Positions 1 through 12,934 are shown, counted from the stretch's first letter. The stretch is DNA of 64,000 nt from Puffinus mauretanicus (GCA_023333565.1 JAJKFH010000374.1:2852001-2916000); one strand, 5' to 3'. Notes: generated by a model from the letters alone, not told the origin. Made by a program: numbers and translations.

Positions 1-487
1 CATGCTCTGAACATCAAGTGAAGTGCTCACATCACGCTGTATTTCAAGATTGAGGCAGCTCTGTCAATGTAAAAGGAAAAAACTTTTCTTTCTTTTTTTT
101 TTTTTTTTAATACAAAGCTGCTCTTTTGCCCCAGCCAATAGCTTTGGCTCCGTCCTTGCTTCAAGGCCATAAATGAATATAAATATTATTCATATTAACG
201 GGCAAATATTGAAAGTGCAGGTGGCCTCTTCACCTACTCCTTAGGCTTATCTCAGCCAGGTGATGAGCACAAGGCATTTATGAAAGGATCAGAAGGACCC
301 TCCATCTCAGTGCACGTTAGAGAACAACAAGAAATGGAAAAGGCCCTCACAGGGTCTTCTTGCTCTTCCCTCTGAGCTCTAGCAAAAACCTCATGTATTT
401 GTGTGAATGCACTCCCTCCTAGGGGTTAGCAAAGGCACTGGCAAGGTCCTGCTGGTAGTGAGGAGCAGCAATCCTTCGGCAACGTAC
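1..487. other. GRIP2 intron (5' part, runs off the left edge)
   Basis: This is the start of the intron after the PDZ4 exon. It holds a T-rich run near 92-108. I see no exon or recognisable repeat. Confidence 0.8.
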
Positions 488-633
488 CTGCAACATCAAA
501 TTCAATCTCGAGCACCACTTTGTTCGTGAGCGCGGCATCACGCAAAAGCTGATTAGCTTCCTCCATAGTCCCATCCTCAGTCGCAATGCCATTGATAGAA
601 AGAACTCTGTCTCCTACTTGCAGCAGCCCACAC
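488..633 (-). CDS. GRIP2: GRIP2 PDZ4, second half
   Basis: This 146-nt exon, the last coding exon in the window, encodes the end of Arg499, residues 500-547 and the first base of the next codon (expected Glu). [20 protein letters not shown] and [13 protein letters not shown] form the second half of PDZ4, closed by [11 protein letters not shown] long pyrimidine-rich run precedes the acceptor (CCGCAG), and the donor is GCAG/GTACGT. In GRIP1, PDZ4 packs against PDZ5 and helps it fold. The PDZ5 exons must lie to the left of position 1. Confidence 0.97.
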
Positions 634-3600
634 CTGCGGTCCACATTGGAAAAAGAGGGAAAGGGGACAAGGAGGCAGGGAAAAAGAGGAAAGGAGAAAA
701 AACAACCCCACAACCAGCCATGAGTTACTTTTGCCAGGCAAATCTGTTATGAGACACATAGATTAGTGACAAATCCTGCAGAAGTGACCCCAAAGAGAAG
801 ATAACTCATTCTGCAATGCCTGTCCCAGTGCCAAGAGCCCCTGGAAGATCACAGGGCAGCAAACCCTTCTGGATTGCTTAAGTTCAGACATAGTTTGCTC
901 CTAAATAACCATTTTTGGTCATACTTCCTGCAACTTCCAGGGGAAAAAAAAAAAGTAACCCTCACCTTCCTAAAAGTCAACACCATGGCCAAGAGATGAG
1001 AGCGATAAATGCAAGGGCATGTGCCCTCCTACCCTATCTAACGGTATACGGCTCCTTCCATGTGCCTGCGCCCTCTGAAACCCAAACTAATGGCACTGAA
1101 AATTGCAGAGTCCTCTGCTTAATATGTGGCTAATATTGAAGCTACAATCCAATGAACTCACTGAAATGTCTCAGCAAATTGGATAATCATTTATCCCTTG
1201 TAATTGCATTTCTGGAAGCCAAATGTACATTGATACTGTTTAACTGCCTTGAAAGGCCAACATCATTCCGATGCGATATCCCGCCAATATAACCACAACC
1301 GGCACTTTGGGGTTTTTGGTTTAGACCCACTTTCTCCAAGAGCACAGATCAGCAGTTTTTTTACTTTGGAAGAAAAACAACGATGGCAAAGCTGTGTTGG
1401 AGATATACTGCTACAGCATGGTTTGTCTCTTGCGACCCCTCTGTATTTATAAGCAAGGGTTTTTTGACACGAGCCACTACATTCAATATTCACCCTCCCT
1501 TCTTTTTCCTTTTTTTTTTTTTAAATATACTGTAATACCAGCAAGACAATCCTCCACCTTACTGAGCTGGCCCACGGCTCTACAGGATAAAGAGTTCCCT
1601 GTGACTGGCCATGGGCAACTGCTCATCTTCCTTCCCCTCCACACCCTTCATCAGTTGTTTGCTACAACCACATCTTGCCAGATTTTCCACTCATCACCTG
1701 TCTATAAGGCTGTCCACCTGAGCAGAGCTTGGGAAACCATTCCTCCCCCATCACTAACATAAGCTACAGAGTGGTCTCTGAGGGTTATGGGAACAAGTCT
1801 AAGGTTCACCTCTACGTTTGGAGTTATTTTACCACAAAGATTTCCCAGAAGGCATCAGCTACCCAGAGAATCTTTATTCCCCTGCTCTTTAATGATCAAG
1901 CACATCCTTTGCCCTCTCCTTTCTAGATGCAGCTTCCATTGATATTTCACAGAAGACAACTTGGTTTTAACTAATCCTTCCAGCCACTCTCCACCACTCA
2001 CACCCCATGCAATTGTAAGAAAACATGGTACCGCAGCTCCCAGGCACACAAAGATAACATCAAAGGCCACAGACACCGGCTGTATTATTCACCTCCAAAC
2101 AACAGGACGTATATATGAAAGGCCAGGTCATCAAGAAAAAATGCACACATCCAAATTCAAGAAAAATGCACAAGCACAACATCAAAAGCTGAGATATAAG
2201 CAAGTCTGGAGAGAGCCTAGGGAGGTTATTTTACTGGTAGGAAGGTATTAAACTTGCAGTATATTTACACTGCTGCCTGAGTTCATGCCACCCATGGAAA
2301 AACACTGGTTGTTTTATGAGATGTAAATTCAGAAGTGTTTGTTCAAGGAGACTTGGATTAGGACAGACAACTCTATGGTGTATAAATGAATTCACCCTTG
2401 AGAATAAATTACATCAAGTTTAATTACAGTCCTTTACTGGACTTGTGGATATGCAGCCACACAGATGCTCTTGGAAATATCAGCTTATAAATATGAAGAT
2501 GGCAAGGAGTACAACAGAGATGTCTCCTCCAGCACCAAGAGCTCTCTTGCTATGGCCAGAATGCACCTTTCAGAAAGGGGGGATCAACATCGGCATCACA
2601 CAGACATCACTTTGTCATTTCAAGGTCACACAAGGACACAATCCATGTTGGCACCACTGTTTCAGCGACAAGGACTGGGAGATCACAGGATACTTTTACT
2701 CAGCATCAAAGCAAACATTTGCCACCTTTCCTACAGAGCTGCGTTCTCACAAAACAACCGTTTCTTGTGTTTCTTCACTCAAGGTGGATTTCCCTGGGTG
2801 TTTTACAGCCAATAGCTCTGTTAGGTCAGAAGTATTTTATTTCTTTTACTATTAGCCTTAGTCAGTCATGGTTGTTTAAGCCCCAGTCTTGCAGGTTTAT
2901 AAAAGTTTGTGGAGTGAAGCCACAAACTTCTGGCTCCCTCCACGAGGGCATGGAGACTCAATGTGCTTTGTTAACTCTTCAGAATAATTCCAAAGACACC
3001 AGTTTCCAACTGTCACGTGCTCTTGCACTGGGAGCAGGGCCCTGGGAGCCAAGGCTCCTGCAGACCTCTCCTTGGCTCTGCTGTGGGATCCTACATGAAC
3101 CTTTTAGATGGATTTCCCAAAGAGAGGGCGTTTGTCTCAGAGATGCAGAGTCTAACATCAGAGCTCACAAAGTGCTTTGAGATCATGGGAGTAGAAGCGC
3201 TTTGGAATCAGAAAGAACAAGAGTACAGGCATCTCCCAGAGTGAAAGACAGCCCTTCAGATGTGTTGGAGTCCATGATGGGAATGTCTCCCTGGGGTTGC
3301 AGAGATTTGTATTTTGTTGTGACTCATTCCTTGGGCTCAAAGACAGCAACGGAGCAGCAGAGGTGTCTTGCTAGATGCAGAGCAGTGCAAATTCAAGCCT
3401 TGGGCAGGATATGCGCTGCAGATCTCACTCAGCATCATCAGCATCTTCATGGTCACTCCAGCTGTGGGGTGAGTGGCGGCAGCTGTGACCATGGCCACAT
3501 CCTGGCTGCAGAAACCAATCTGTCATGCCCTGACACTCCCCCGAGTTGGCCTGCACAGGTCAGACATGCACATCTGTGTATGTCTGGACATCCGTGTCTG

Positions 3601-6287
3601 GACATCGGTGGGTGGGTCCCAGCCCCCAGAAGATCAAAGCTTTGCTGACAGCTTCACCCAGCTGCTAAACTTGCCTTTTGCAAACTATTCATACTCAAAA
3701 GCCAGAAACACAGTGATCAAACAACTGTGTCTGAGCAGAGCTAGAAAACATGTAACTCAGCAGGAAGCATTGATTTCGGATACCGTGATGGAGAAGCCAG
3801 ATACTCTCCCACTGCTGTCAATGACAACTGGGGAAGGAAAGACACAAAAGCTGCGTGTTTCAAGGCAGTCAAGAGGGGACATCAGGCATCTTCTATTCCA
3901 CCCTCCCTGCTGATAACAGGGGCTGAATCACTGTCTCATCTGGAGCCCAAAGGCTTCATCTTGCGCCCGGGAAACAAAACAACAGGTGGGGAGGGAGGTC
4001 TGTTAGAGGCTATTGGCTGTAAAACAAATCACAAGGCAGGGAGGTGAGAGCTTTTGCTTCAAACTGCCTGCCACAAGCTAGCACGAACCAGATAATAAAT
4101 GTGAGGCAGCCCAACCTCCCTGAAAAGAGGGTGATGCCATCCTCCTCCCTGGTAGCACTCAAATTTGCTAGACACCCAAGAGGCAGCTCCTCCGCGGCAA
4201 GCCAGCTGGACAAAGCGATTGTGAATCATGCCCTTGTGCGACAGCATGTTCAGATTCACAGGTCTTGCACAGGAGTGTGTAAACATGCGGGACAGACCCA
4301 GGCTGCTGAGCCCGATCCCTGTATCCCTACCGCTCACCCTTTTTTGCAAAGGGCAACAACCGCAGCACAAGAAAGAGCAGAGCCCAGCCTCAGCCGAGAG
4401 CCCGGCTTGGTAAAGGGGAGAAAAATGGCTCTAACGTCTTGGGCTGCAGTTACAGCAGCACCTCTCAAGGGCAGGGAATAACGTATCTAGGAAGGATGGA
4501 GCAAACAAGCTCTGTGGGATAGCAAGAAACAAAAAGTGAAATGAAAACATAAAACTGCCTTTTTCACCTCACTGCAAACCCAGTACACTTATCGCTTCAA
4601 CGTGGGGAGGAAAGGCAGTGTTTTTCTGCCAGCTGGGAAGAGCAGCACGGTCTAGGAAAGGAAGAAATACACAGCAGATATTTAATCCCCAAATCAAATC
4701 CAGGCTGCAAACGCAGAGCGGATTGCTCCCTGTCCCAGGAGAGCGCGAATCCTGCTGGGTGGGCAGCCGAGGGGGAGAGCGGCGTGTGTGACACATTAGA
4801 GCCACGAAAGACTGCACTGCGAGGCTTTGCTTTCGCTCCAGGCTTGGCAAGAGAATAAAACAAAGCCAGCCAGATTTCAGCACATCTCCTTCCTCCCCTG
4901 GGACAGCAGGCTTTGTTGCTGCCTGATTTATAAAAGGACTTTGGTGCTTTGCAATGTGAGCCAAATTCACCCTGGTAATAGATGATAAAAAAATCAAAAC
5001 ACCATCACTTTCCTTTTTAAACCCTATTTGGAAACAAACAAACAAACAAAAGGCATAAGAGGCTTTTGAAATCTCTCTTAACCTGTACCACCCAGGACAA
5101 CTCTTTTTCCTGTGCCAGCCCCTTGTCCCCGTCCCCCCCCAGACACGAGCGCCAGGCACTCGTGCTCCTCCCTGCCTCCACATCGGCCGCCCGGAGAGGC
5201 TCCCGCACAGAGACCGCTCTGCAGGGCAAGGGCTTGCATTTCCCTTTGCAGGTGCTTTCCCTGACATACGACTCCCCCGTGCGCTGTTCTTCCAGGCTGG
5301 CCTGGGGACACCAAACCATCAGCACATGCTGATGAGGCCCTTGGAGACTTCTCCTCCCAAGGAAGGGTCTCTGCAGCAGGCGCTGAGCGCTGCCATGTCG
5401 TTGCACCTCAGGCACCCCTAGGCAGGACGGACCATGAGTGGAAATCACAGGCGGGAAGAGAAACCACCACGGGGGCATAAGTGCCAGCTCGCTCACTCCT
5501 CACTATTTCACCTAACAAAAGCAGCTCTTCTTTCCACCCCACAAGAGCTCAAGTCATGCTGGGACCTGGTCCGTTTAGCACAAAAAACCTTGCTAGAGAG
5601 CATCTACATCGTCGTGCACAGACACTCGAGCAGACTTTAAATCCAGTCAGCAAGGGTATCGGAAAAAGTTTAGCCAGAGCAGCCAGAGCTCCTGAGCTGA
5701 GGCTTGGCCGCCGGAGGAGTCATTGCTCCCGGTATTCCGGGGGGTGACACGCAGCAGTTAATGCTGCTCCTCCGTTCTGCTCTTTTCCTAGCATTATAGA
5801 GCCAAAAGCAAGAGTGCTTAAATGCAGCACCTCAACCAGAGCCCTCCTCTGCGGTTCAAAACCTTGCTTTTAGGCCAATCCATATATCTGGGCTCTGCTA
5901 CAATGAAACCAGGCAGAAAACACTTTGCTGGGCCCCCTTGTTTAGATCTTTCCCCTTTCTGCACCCAGGCAAAAGCCTTATCTTTTAAAGAGAAAAGAAA
6001 AAAAAAAGGAATGGGAATGGCGCTCTCACACAGACACACGCTCCCTTCCTCCTCCTCCCAGAACAGCCGCAGCCTGGTGCCAAGACGTTCACCTGGGATG
6101 CGAGGGAGGCCGCGGTCAGCCGACGAGCGCAGAAATGGCAGTGACAGTAAACCATGCCCAGTGAAGAATGGGAGATATTACAAGGATGATAGTAAATATC
6201 TAAATGAGCCTCTGAGGAGAGAAAACAAACCAAACCATGAAATGTTCAGCAGCAGCACCATCAGCATCCAAGGGCAAGGTCTCTAAC
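634..6287. other. GRIP2 intron within PDZ4 (5.65 kb)
   Basis: This intron splits the Arg499 codon (phase 2). It contains an (AAAC)n microsatellite near 5035-5048 and moderately GC-rich sequence at 4.7-5.8 kb. I recognise no exon or transposon. The longer open frames at 4.57-5.5 kb have no protein-like features. Confidence 0.8.
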
Positions 6288-6474
6288 CTCTCTGCCGGGC
6301 TGTCAGGCTCAATAAAACGGACGAGAGGTGGGGAAGACAGGGTTTCGGTAGCAAAGATGCCTCCCTGGAGCTGAAGTCCGAAGCCATTCAAAGGGTCTCC
6401 CCTGAGCACCACCTCTGTTGTCTCCGTATGGACTATCTGCCCGCCAGGACCCACCGTGCTGGAGGCCAGTGACA
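6288..6474 (-). CDS. GRIP2: GRIP2 PDZ4, first half
   Basis: This 187-nt exon encodes the end of Leu437, residues 438-498 and two bases of Arg499. It opens [20 protein letters not shown], then gives the first strands of PDZ4 with the binding loop FGLQ (468-471) in GFGLQLQGG, and ends FIEPDSPAE. Only 200 nt of intron separate it from the preceding exon. The acceptor is TCCTCCTCTCAG and the donor AGAG/GTTAGA. The residues are nearly identical to mammalian GRIP2 in the [19 protein letters not shown] block. Confidence 0.97.
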
Positions 6475-6674
6475 CTGAGAGGAGGAGAGAGGCAGAAGGT
6501 CAGGGTAGCAGGTTTGATCACAGTCCTCGGTCTGGCAGTGGTGGGGACAGTCACTGAGGATGAGGGAGGCACTAAGAGCTGAGATGAGCGGTCCTACCCC
6601 AACTAATGGCCAACAATAAGGACAGCAAGGCAAGCATGCACGCCCCGTCCAACCCAGCCCACCACCACTCTTAC

Positions 6675-6827
6675 GTGAGCTCTTGTGCTCCTTCTTCTTC
6701 TGCCTCCTCCTCAGCATGGTGGTGCGGGGGCTCATGGGGTGGGAGCTGCGAGGTAGCGTGTTCGAGTTCTGGCAGGGGAAGCCCTGTGCGTTCATGGTGG
6801 GAGACGAGAAGTTGGCAGCCACCAGAG
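6675..6827 (-). CDS. GRIP2: GRIP2 PDZ3-PDZ4 linker exon, Ser/Pro- and Arg/Lys-rich
   Basis: This 153-nt symmetric exon, phase 1-1, encodes the end of Ser386, residues 387-436 and the first base of Leu437. It carries [23 protein letters not shown] and a basic cluster [10 protein letters not shown] (425-434). The order and spacing match the GRIP linker (FSSPT, TLPR, SPRTTM, RRR...HKSS). The acceptor is TATTTTCCCAG and the donor TCAC/GTAAGA. The segment is probably disordered. The SP and basic-plus-Ser motifs could be phosphorylated (inference). Confidence 0.94.
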
Positions 6828-7739
6828 CTGGGAAAATACAGAGCGTGTTAAGGATGTGCGCAGAGAAGTGAAGCAGCGGGTTCGTCTAATGGGTGTTCAT
6901 CAAACACCTAATGTGTTTGGACTAGCTCCTTCTTCCCAGCTCCAGGGCTCGAGATTGAGGTGAGAACCTTGTCCTGGGCTTGCAGCTCCAGGAGAGCTGT
7001 GAGAGCGGGCTTGGGCTCAAGATGGACATTACTGTCTGGTGTGCAGCGACTCCAGTGACTGGGCTGCCTGTCACTGCAGCATCCCGGCCACCAGGTAAGA
7101 GGTGCATCATGGATGCAGGGCAGCCAACAGCAGGTTGGCACGACGGCACTAACAAACCTTAAATACACAGAAAAAAACGCACAGCTTGAACTTCAGCTGC
7201 TGGGCAACTGGGCTGCCTCGTTTTCTTCTCAACACACAGTGTAACATTTCCTCCCCGTCTTTACTGTCCTAAGACAAGAAACCCGGGGCTGAACAGAGCC
7301 TGCTTCCTGCAAGAGGTGGGCTTACAGACAGATTTTGAAGCAGCCGTAATCCTGCTGCTAACGTGTTGTGTGGCACCAGGGCTGAGTTGGATGCGTTGAT
7401 GCATCACGTTCCTACACGCCACCAGAGCTGCCCTCCTTGTCCCACAGCAACTCATTTTTGCCCTTGCCCGTATGAAACCAGGCACTGGGGTGTGGGGTTA
7501 GAGGATGGGAGCACAGGTCTGCCCAGCACACCGCTCTCACTGCAGTTACCAGATCTGCACATGCTGGGCTGCGGATACTGATTATCCACCTCAGCACTGG
7601 ACCTGTGAAAACAGCCCCAGGTGACCAAGGAGGAAAGCAGTGACACTTGCGGCTATGGAGTTGGGTATTACAGAAATGGAGGGGCACAACATGAACGAAC
7701 ACGTGCAGGGATGGGGGCAACGCCGTGCGCTGGGGTTAC
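6828..7739. other. GRIP2 intron between the linker exons (912 bp)
   Basis: This is a phase-1 intron between the His/Cys-rich and the Arg/Lys-rich linker exons. It has the weakest donor in the gene at its 5' end (GTAACC). Nothing else is recognisable in it. Confidence 0.8.
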
Positions 7740-7865
7740 ATTTGCAGTAATCTTGTCCAGATGTCTGGTTCCACGTGGGCGTCTTGCAGTGCCCGGGGTG
7801 GTGGGTGTGACAGTAGTTGACACAGGGGTCCCAGCAGTGGTGGTGGTCGCTCTTCTGCACCTTGA
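7740..7865 (-). CDS. GRIP2: GRIP2 PDZ3-PDZ4 linker exon, His/Cys-rich
   Basis: This 126-nt symmetric exon, phase 1-1, encodes the end of Val344, residues 345-385 and the first base of Ser386. It begins KVQKSD and continues into a segment with seven His and four Cys between residues 351 and 370, ending GQDYCK. The WDPC, CH, PGHC and PTW anchors match the mammalian GRIP2 linker as remembered. The acceptor is CCATCAG. The donor AAAT/GTAACC is the weakest in the gene: it lacks the usual exonic G at -1 and G at +5. Identity is supported by exact phase with both neighbours. Confidence 0.9.
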
Positions 7866-10800
7866 CTGATGGCACCCAGGGGAGCAGAAATCACCACAGG
7901 CAGGGAGGAGAAGTGAGAGAAAGAACAGGTAAGAAGCGTAAGGCAGGAGATTGTAGAAAAGAGCCTCATACTGGCTCTGAACAAGTCAGGACCCAGCCAC
8001 AGTGCGTCAAGCACCAGCAGCGAAAACGCATCCCCATGTAACCTCATGACACTTGATGCAAAGTGGCAGAAATCCACCCCTTCCCCATAAAAACTCCGCA
8101 TCCTGAGCCAACAGCCCGACTAAGCCGTGCTGGCAGCGCACAGATGTCATTACCATTTGCAGTCTGTTGTGCAACATGCAGAAGCTCCCTCCAGCCACAA
8201 GTTTCCCGCAGAGGCCATCAGCATTATCTGACAGCACCGGGGAAACCTCCTTGTGCTGTTTCCCACCTTGCTGCCGGAGCTGCCCTCCCAGGGACACGGC
8301 TCAACACCTTCCACACATGCCAAAAACTGCTTTAAGCACTTTGCTTGGCTACAGCGTTTGGTTGTTTAGCGGCTGCTCTTGGCCAGGAATCCATTGGAGG
8401 GTGCACGTATGGATGACAGAGAGGAGTAGCGGAGGGCCGCCTCCAGCTCACCAGAACAAAAGCGATTTTATACACTGCTGCTTGAAGGCAATTACAGGGG
8501 GCCACCGACACGGGAAGAGATGCCAACGCTGTGGCAAACAGTAAACTAAAACATGGCACCAACATGGCAGACTGTATTCAAGGCCACACAACTGCTTTAG
8601 CTTCAACTCTAACCCCAGCCCAGCAGATGTTGGCAGAAATCTGTTGCAGTGTGACATCTGTCATCTGGAAATCCTTTGTCCCAGGAACTGTGGCTTTGCG
8701 ACATCAGGTCACGATGCCACAGGTCCCCTCTGGAGTGCCTCAAGCATCCCCCAGGCACAGGTCCCTTTTCTGTTCTCACTGACGCTCCTTTTGCCCCCGG
8801 GCAGCACAGGGTCAGTCTGGTTTTCCTTGCCCAGCAGCACTGGGTTTTCTCTCCCAGATCTCTGCACCATGCTGTCTGGATCTATTTTCTTCCAAGAGGG
8901 ATTGCTGGCTAACCAGCAAGATTACAAGTGTCTCTTTTATTCAGTTAAGCATGATCAGCATCCCACAGCAGAGCATCACTGGAGGCACGAGTTATCCCAG
9001 AGCTCTTAACCTTGCAACCACTTGCACTGACTGGCAACCGCCTTTCCAGGATGAGATCTCCTCCAGGCTCTGTGTCCTCCAAGCAGGCAGAAACACCACC
9101 AGCACTGGTACTACCAGAGCTTTCTGAGGGTGCAAACCTGAGACAGGGACTCGGTTTATTTAGTGAGTCCACGCAGAGATCTCATGTAAAGGTCATCTGT
9201 TAGTGCCTTTAACAGTGGAAATCCATTTTGTGTGCATGCATCACGGGCATCAAATCATTTAGGTCAGGTTTTCCAACCAATATAGTGATTAGATTTAGTC
9301 TTTGCTAAACATTTAGTGAGTTTAGCACTTAGTCTATCAAGCTCTTAAAAAATATACTCCCAGCTCTGGGATTTCTATTTTGTGGATTCAAAAGTAAATT
9401 CAGAGCCAGGCAGCTTTTAAAAACAAAAAATCGAATTAATAAATGCAGCTATATCTAGACAAAAAGGAAAGTTCTTAATAAAATTAAACACTTTGAACAT
9501 GAGGGACAGAGCTTATGGGCACATATACAAAATCATTTAATCCATTTATAGTAATTAAAACTCTCCCATTTGTCTATAAATTCTTAGCTCACATCTGACA
9601 ACAGAAAAAAGTGCCTTTGAAACCCAGCTGTCACTGCATTGGGGAAGAGATTTTGGACAACTCTACGATAAAAACCTACAATAGCCTTCCCCAAGCTTTC
9701 GCACATCATCCCTGCCTGAGGAAACCCACCCATCTCAGTACCGCTCCTAGGTACCATTCACTCCCCTTGATCTTGAGAGCAGGGCGTAATCCTCCCACAA
9801 ATTCTCCAAATGCCCCCAGAGCCACAGAGAAAGCAAACTCAGTTTGACGAATCCCATGCTTCAGCATTAGACCGTATTTCTGCATGGCAGCTGCAGCTTC
9901 AGATTCCTCTCCATCTCCTCAATAACTGGATTTTGATTGCATGGGAAGCCACATTTAAAAAAATGTAACGACAAGCCCCATGCAGGCACACACTGGAAGG
10001 ACTCAGTAATGCAAGTGCTGAGCAGGGATGTGTCTACACCGTCTCTTCTCCTTGGCTGCTTTCCCCGGGCTTCACTCTCTTGCCAACCACGCTGGTTTGC
10101 TTTTGCATGGCCCATTTTTCCTTACTGCCCCTGTTTGTTTCCCTAAACTCAGAAAAAGCAGCCTGTGGAGTTGGTACTCGGCGTCTGGAGCAGAAAGCAG
10201 CATCTCTCCCAGGTCCCAACACAGTTTGTCAACTTTGGTGTGGTTCTTCAGCTGCTCACCATGGGCTACATGGTGCCATGGCTGGTTGCACCACTGAGGA
10301 GCACTGCTTTGTGCTTAAAGGCTGTTGCAAACACTGTTGCCCAAAGCGCTCTCCTTCTTGTCCCCACCACCTCCCTTTCCCTTTCCCATCCCCATCAGCA
10401 CTGGTGAAGGTTCAAGCCCAAGCACTGGTCTCCAACCATACACCTCTGCCTCCTAACAGCCGTGTGGATGAGCAGCATCCTTCCCTATGATCCTTCACGT
10501 GTTAAAGAGTTTAATCAAAAGTAGGAACAATTGTTATATCCCTTATTTTTCATATTCATGTGTTGCAATTATTCTCCCAAGATTGTGCTCTGTATTTCTG
10601 CCACAGCAAACTGATCTGATGTATGGAGGTTTGGGTAAAAAGGCTCTGAACACAACGAGCTGTCCTTCTACAGATCCTCCTTCTCCTGAGCTGCTGCTGA
10701 TTGCACATATTCTGAAAGGAGACTAGGACGAGGGCACTAATGGAAGGAGGAGAATAGTTCATTTTAACAGCCATTGAAAAAGGATTATAGCTTTCCATTT

Positions 10801-11907
10801 TTTCTTGAGCACAAAGGTCAAGTCATCCATCCCCTTTGTTAAAATGCTTTAATTCTGCACAAATTGGACTGGATATGCAAGAGATTTATTTCTAGACATG
10901 GAGATGTTATTAGATTTTATGTTTCACCACATCATGTTAAAGAAGACAAAACAGGTATTTTCTTCCTTTGCCCAAACCATCCTAGAACAGAATGGAAAGA
11001 AGAGCTGTGCCCGGAGTTACTGTGCACCAGTATTATTAAAATGCATATTCCTGAGGGACAAGTGATTGAAAATGGTTGCAAAAGGGGCTGGTACTGAACA
11101 GTCACGCCTGAAACACCTGAATTACAAGGCCACCAGTATGGACTGTAACAAAACTGCAGGCAAGAGTTGCAACAAATCTACTAGTACCGAAGCTACATTC
11201 ACAATGAAGTTTATATGAGAGCCTAAGTCAGCCTCTCATGTGGAAGGAGAAACTAAAGCTGGGCAACAAGGATGCTCATCAGGGTGAATTCCTAATGATG
11301 TTTACAGGCATTTGGAGCTTGATTTCACTGGAGATAGAATTTTTTTCCCAGTATTTCTTTGGTGAGGGGTGGTGGAAAGCAGCAGCTACAGATGCATTCG
11401 CTCTACCCCTGGCTGCTCAGACACAGCGGCCATTCAAACAGGCTGGTCCGGAAGATGAATGCTTGTGTTACAGCTTTGTTTCCCAAGGAAGTCCAGCAGG
11501 ATCCTACCTAGCTACTGACATGTCCTTTACAAAGCCTTACCAGGCATCAGCAAATGACAACTGAGCTTGGAAACACATTTGCCAGCACCGAGGTTGTTTT
11601 CCTCCCTCTCCATTAAAGTCTCTTATCTGAAGTACTAAGGAAGCGGCTTGCACAGCACTCAGCACTGCAAAACCCTGGGATTCCCAACTCCAATTTCCCC
11701 ATTCAAGCACAGATGTTACCTTTTTTTCCTATTTACATCCTTGAAGAACATCATCTAATCACATGTATTTCATCAAACATCATTTTTTTTCCTCCACAGA
11801 TGTCTCTCTTTGGAGTCTGTTGCCAGAATTCAAAAGCAGCAAGAAGCCCAACAGGGACCTTAAGTGAGTTTTGAGGGCAACCAACAGTGTTTGCACGGAG
11901 GACACAC
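7866..11907. other. GRIP2 intron before the linker exons (4.0 kb)
   Basis: This is a phase-1 intron. It has an AT-rich section at about 9.2-9.6 kb and no recognisable exon, RNA gene or transposon. Confidence 0.8.
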
Positions 11908-12077
11908 CTGTTTCTGGAGGCTTCAAAGGCAGCCTGCTTTGGTGAACAGGTAATATCTCCAGCTTGACATTTTCTGAAGTGGCAGCTAAAAGCTGAGTTG
12001 CCTCTAATAAGGAGCAGTGCTCTGTGCTCGTGCCATCAATGGAGAGAATATGGTCGCCAACATGCAACGCGCCACAT
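11908..12077 (-). CDS. GRIP2: GRIP2 PDZ3, second half and start of linker
   Basis: This 170-nt exon encodes the end of Arg287, residues 288-343 and the first base of Val344. [17 protein letters not shown], the [12 protein letters not shown] helix and VKLEILPV complete PDZ3. [12 protein letters not shown] opens the linker. The acceptor is TCCTTTGCAG and the donor ACAG/GTGTGT. It is 24 nt longer than the other second-half PDZ exons because of the linker residues. Cys288 is shared with GRIP1; the remembered human GRIP2 has Ser there. Confidence 0.96.
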
Positions 12078-12786
12078 CTGCAAAGGAAACAGCAAGAGAG
12101 GTAATTATACACATGGCCAAAATCCACGTCCTTACAGTCGGGAGCAGAAACAGGCAAAATCCAACTGTGAATTATTGTGTGAATTCATGTGAATTTTTTT
12201 TCATATCTCATTTTTTTTACTTCCAATTTGAACCTTAGGTTCAAGCGTTACCCAAAATACCAACTAAGACGGTTCATGCTTGAGTCAGTGCTGCTGGTGG
12301 CTTGGGAAAGATCTTTTACATTTTTAATAGTGCCCACTCGTAGCCAGTCTGGGTGGCCGAGGGCTCACCCAGCAGTGTAGTTAAGTCCTACGAGCCAGCA
12401 GTTCAGCTCAGCAACACAACTAACCACAGCTAGGACAGCATCACCGTCTGTCTTTCCGCGTCCCCGTGGAAAGGGTGACTAGCTGACTTGCCCATCAGGA
12501 AAAGGCTCTAGCCAGAAGTCTCCAGAATAGGTGTTTGCCATTCCACAGCTCCAGGGCAGTCAGATACGAGGTTTTTAAAACAGAGCTCAGCTTTCACATG
12601 CACATTACATTCATTCTCGGTGAGGAGTGTCCACTGGTGTTGGGTCAGATATTTTTAGCATGCTTAGTGCTAAGACATGGCCATTTCAAGGCGAGGCAGG
12701 GAAGAATGGTATATAACTAACAAGGAGACAAAAAAGCGGTGGAGAAAGGAAAAGCAGAGCTAGAAGCAGCTTGTTCAGATCTGTAC
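12078..12786. other. GRIP2 intron within PDZ3 (709 bp)
   Basis: This is a phase-2 intron that splits the Arg287 codon. I see nothing notable in it. Confidence 0.8.
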
Positions 12787-12934
12787 CTGTCCACCACGCT
12801 GGCCGGCTTGATCTTGTCAATGACAATGACCTGCTTGTTCCGGTGCGTGGTTGTCATCAGTGTGATTCCTAGCGTAGACCCCGGAGTCTTTGCTATTTCA
12901 ACTAGTAAAGGACCTGAAGCATTTGCTACAGTAT
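12787..12934 (-). CDS. GRIP2: GRIP2 PDZ3, first half
   Basis: This 148-nt exon encodes the end of Asp238, residues 239-286 and two bases of Arg287. It begins [19 protein letters not shown] and carries the binding loop LGIT (259-262), then [19 protein letters not shown]. The TVANASGPL entry into PDZ3 is typical of GRIP1 and GRIP2, and the exact wording here is nearest GRIP2. The acceptor is TTGTTTTGCAG and the donor ACAG/GTACAG. Family studies assign PDZ3 a part in GluA2/3 binding in ABP/GRIP2. Confidence 0.96.

Noticed and set aside
4569..5267. A 232-codon minus-strand open frame in the PDZ4 intron
   Set aside because: It has no domain or compositional signature, and it lies inside a GRIP2 intron without splice-site support. 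The GC-rich sequence explains the length.
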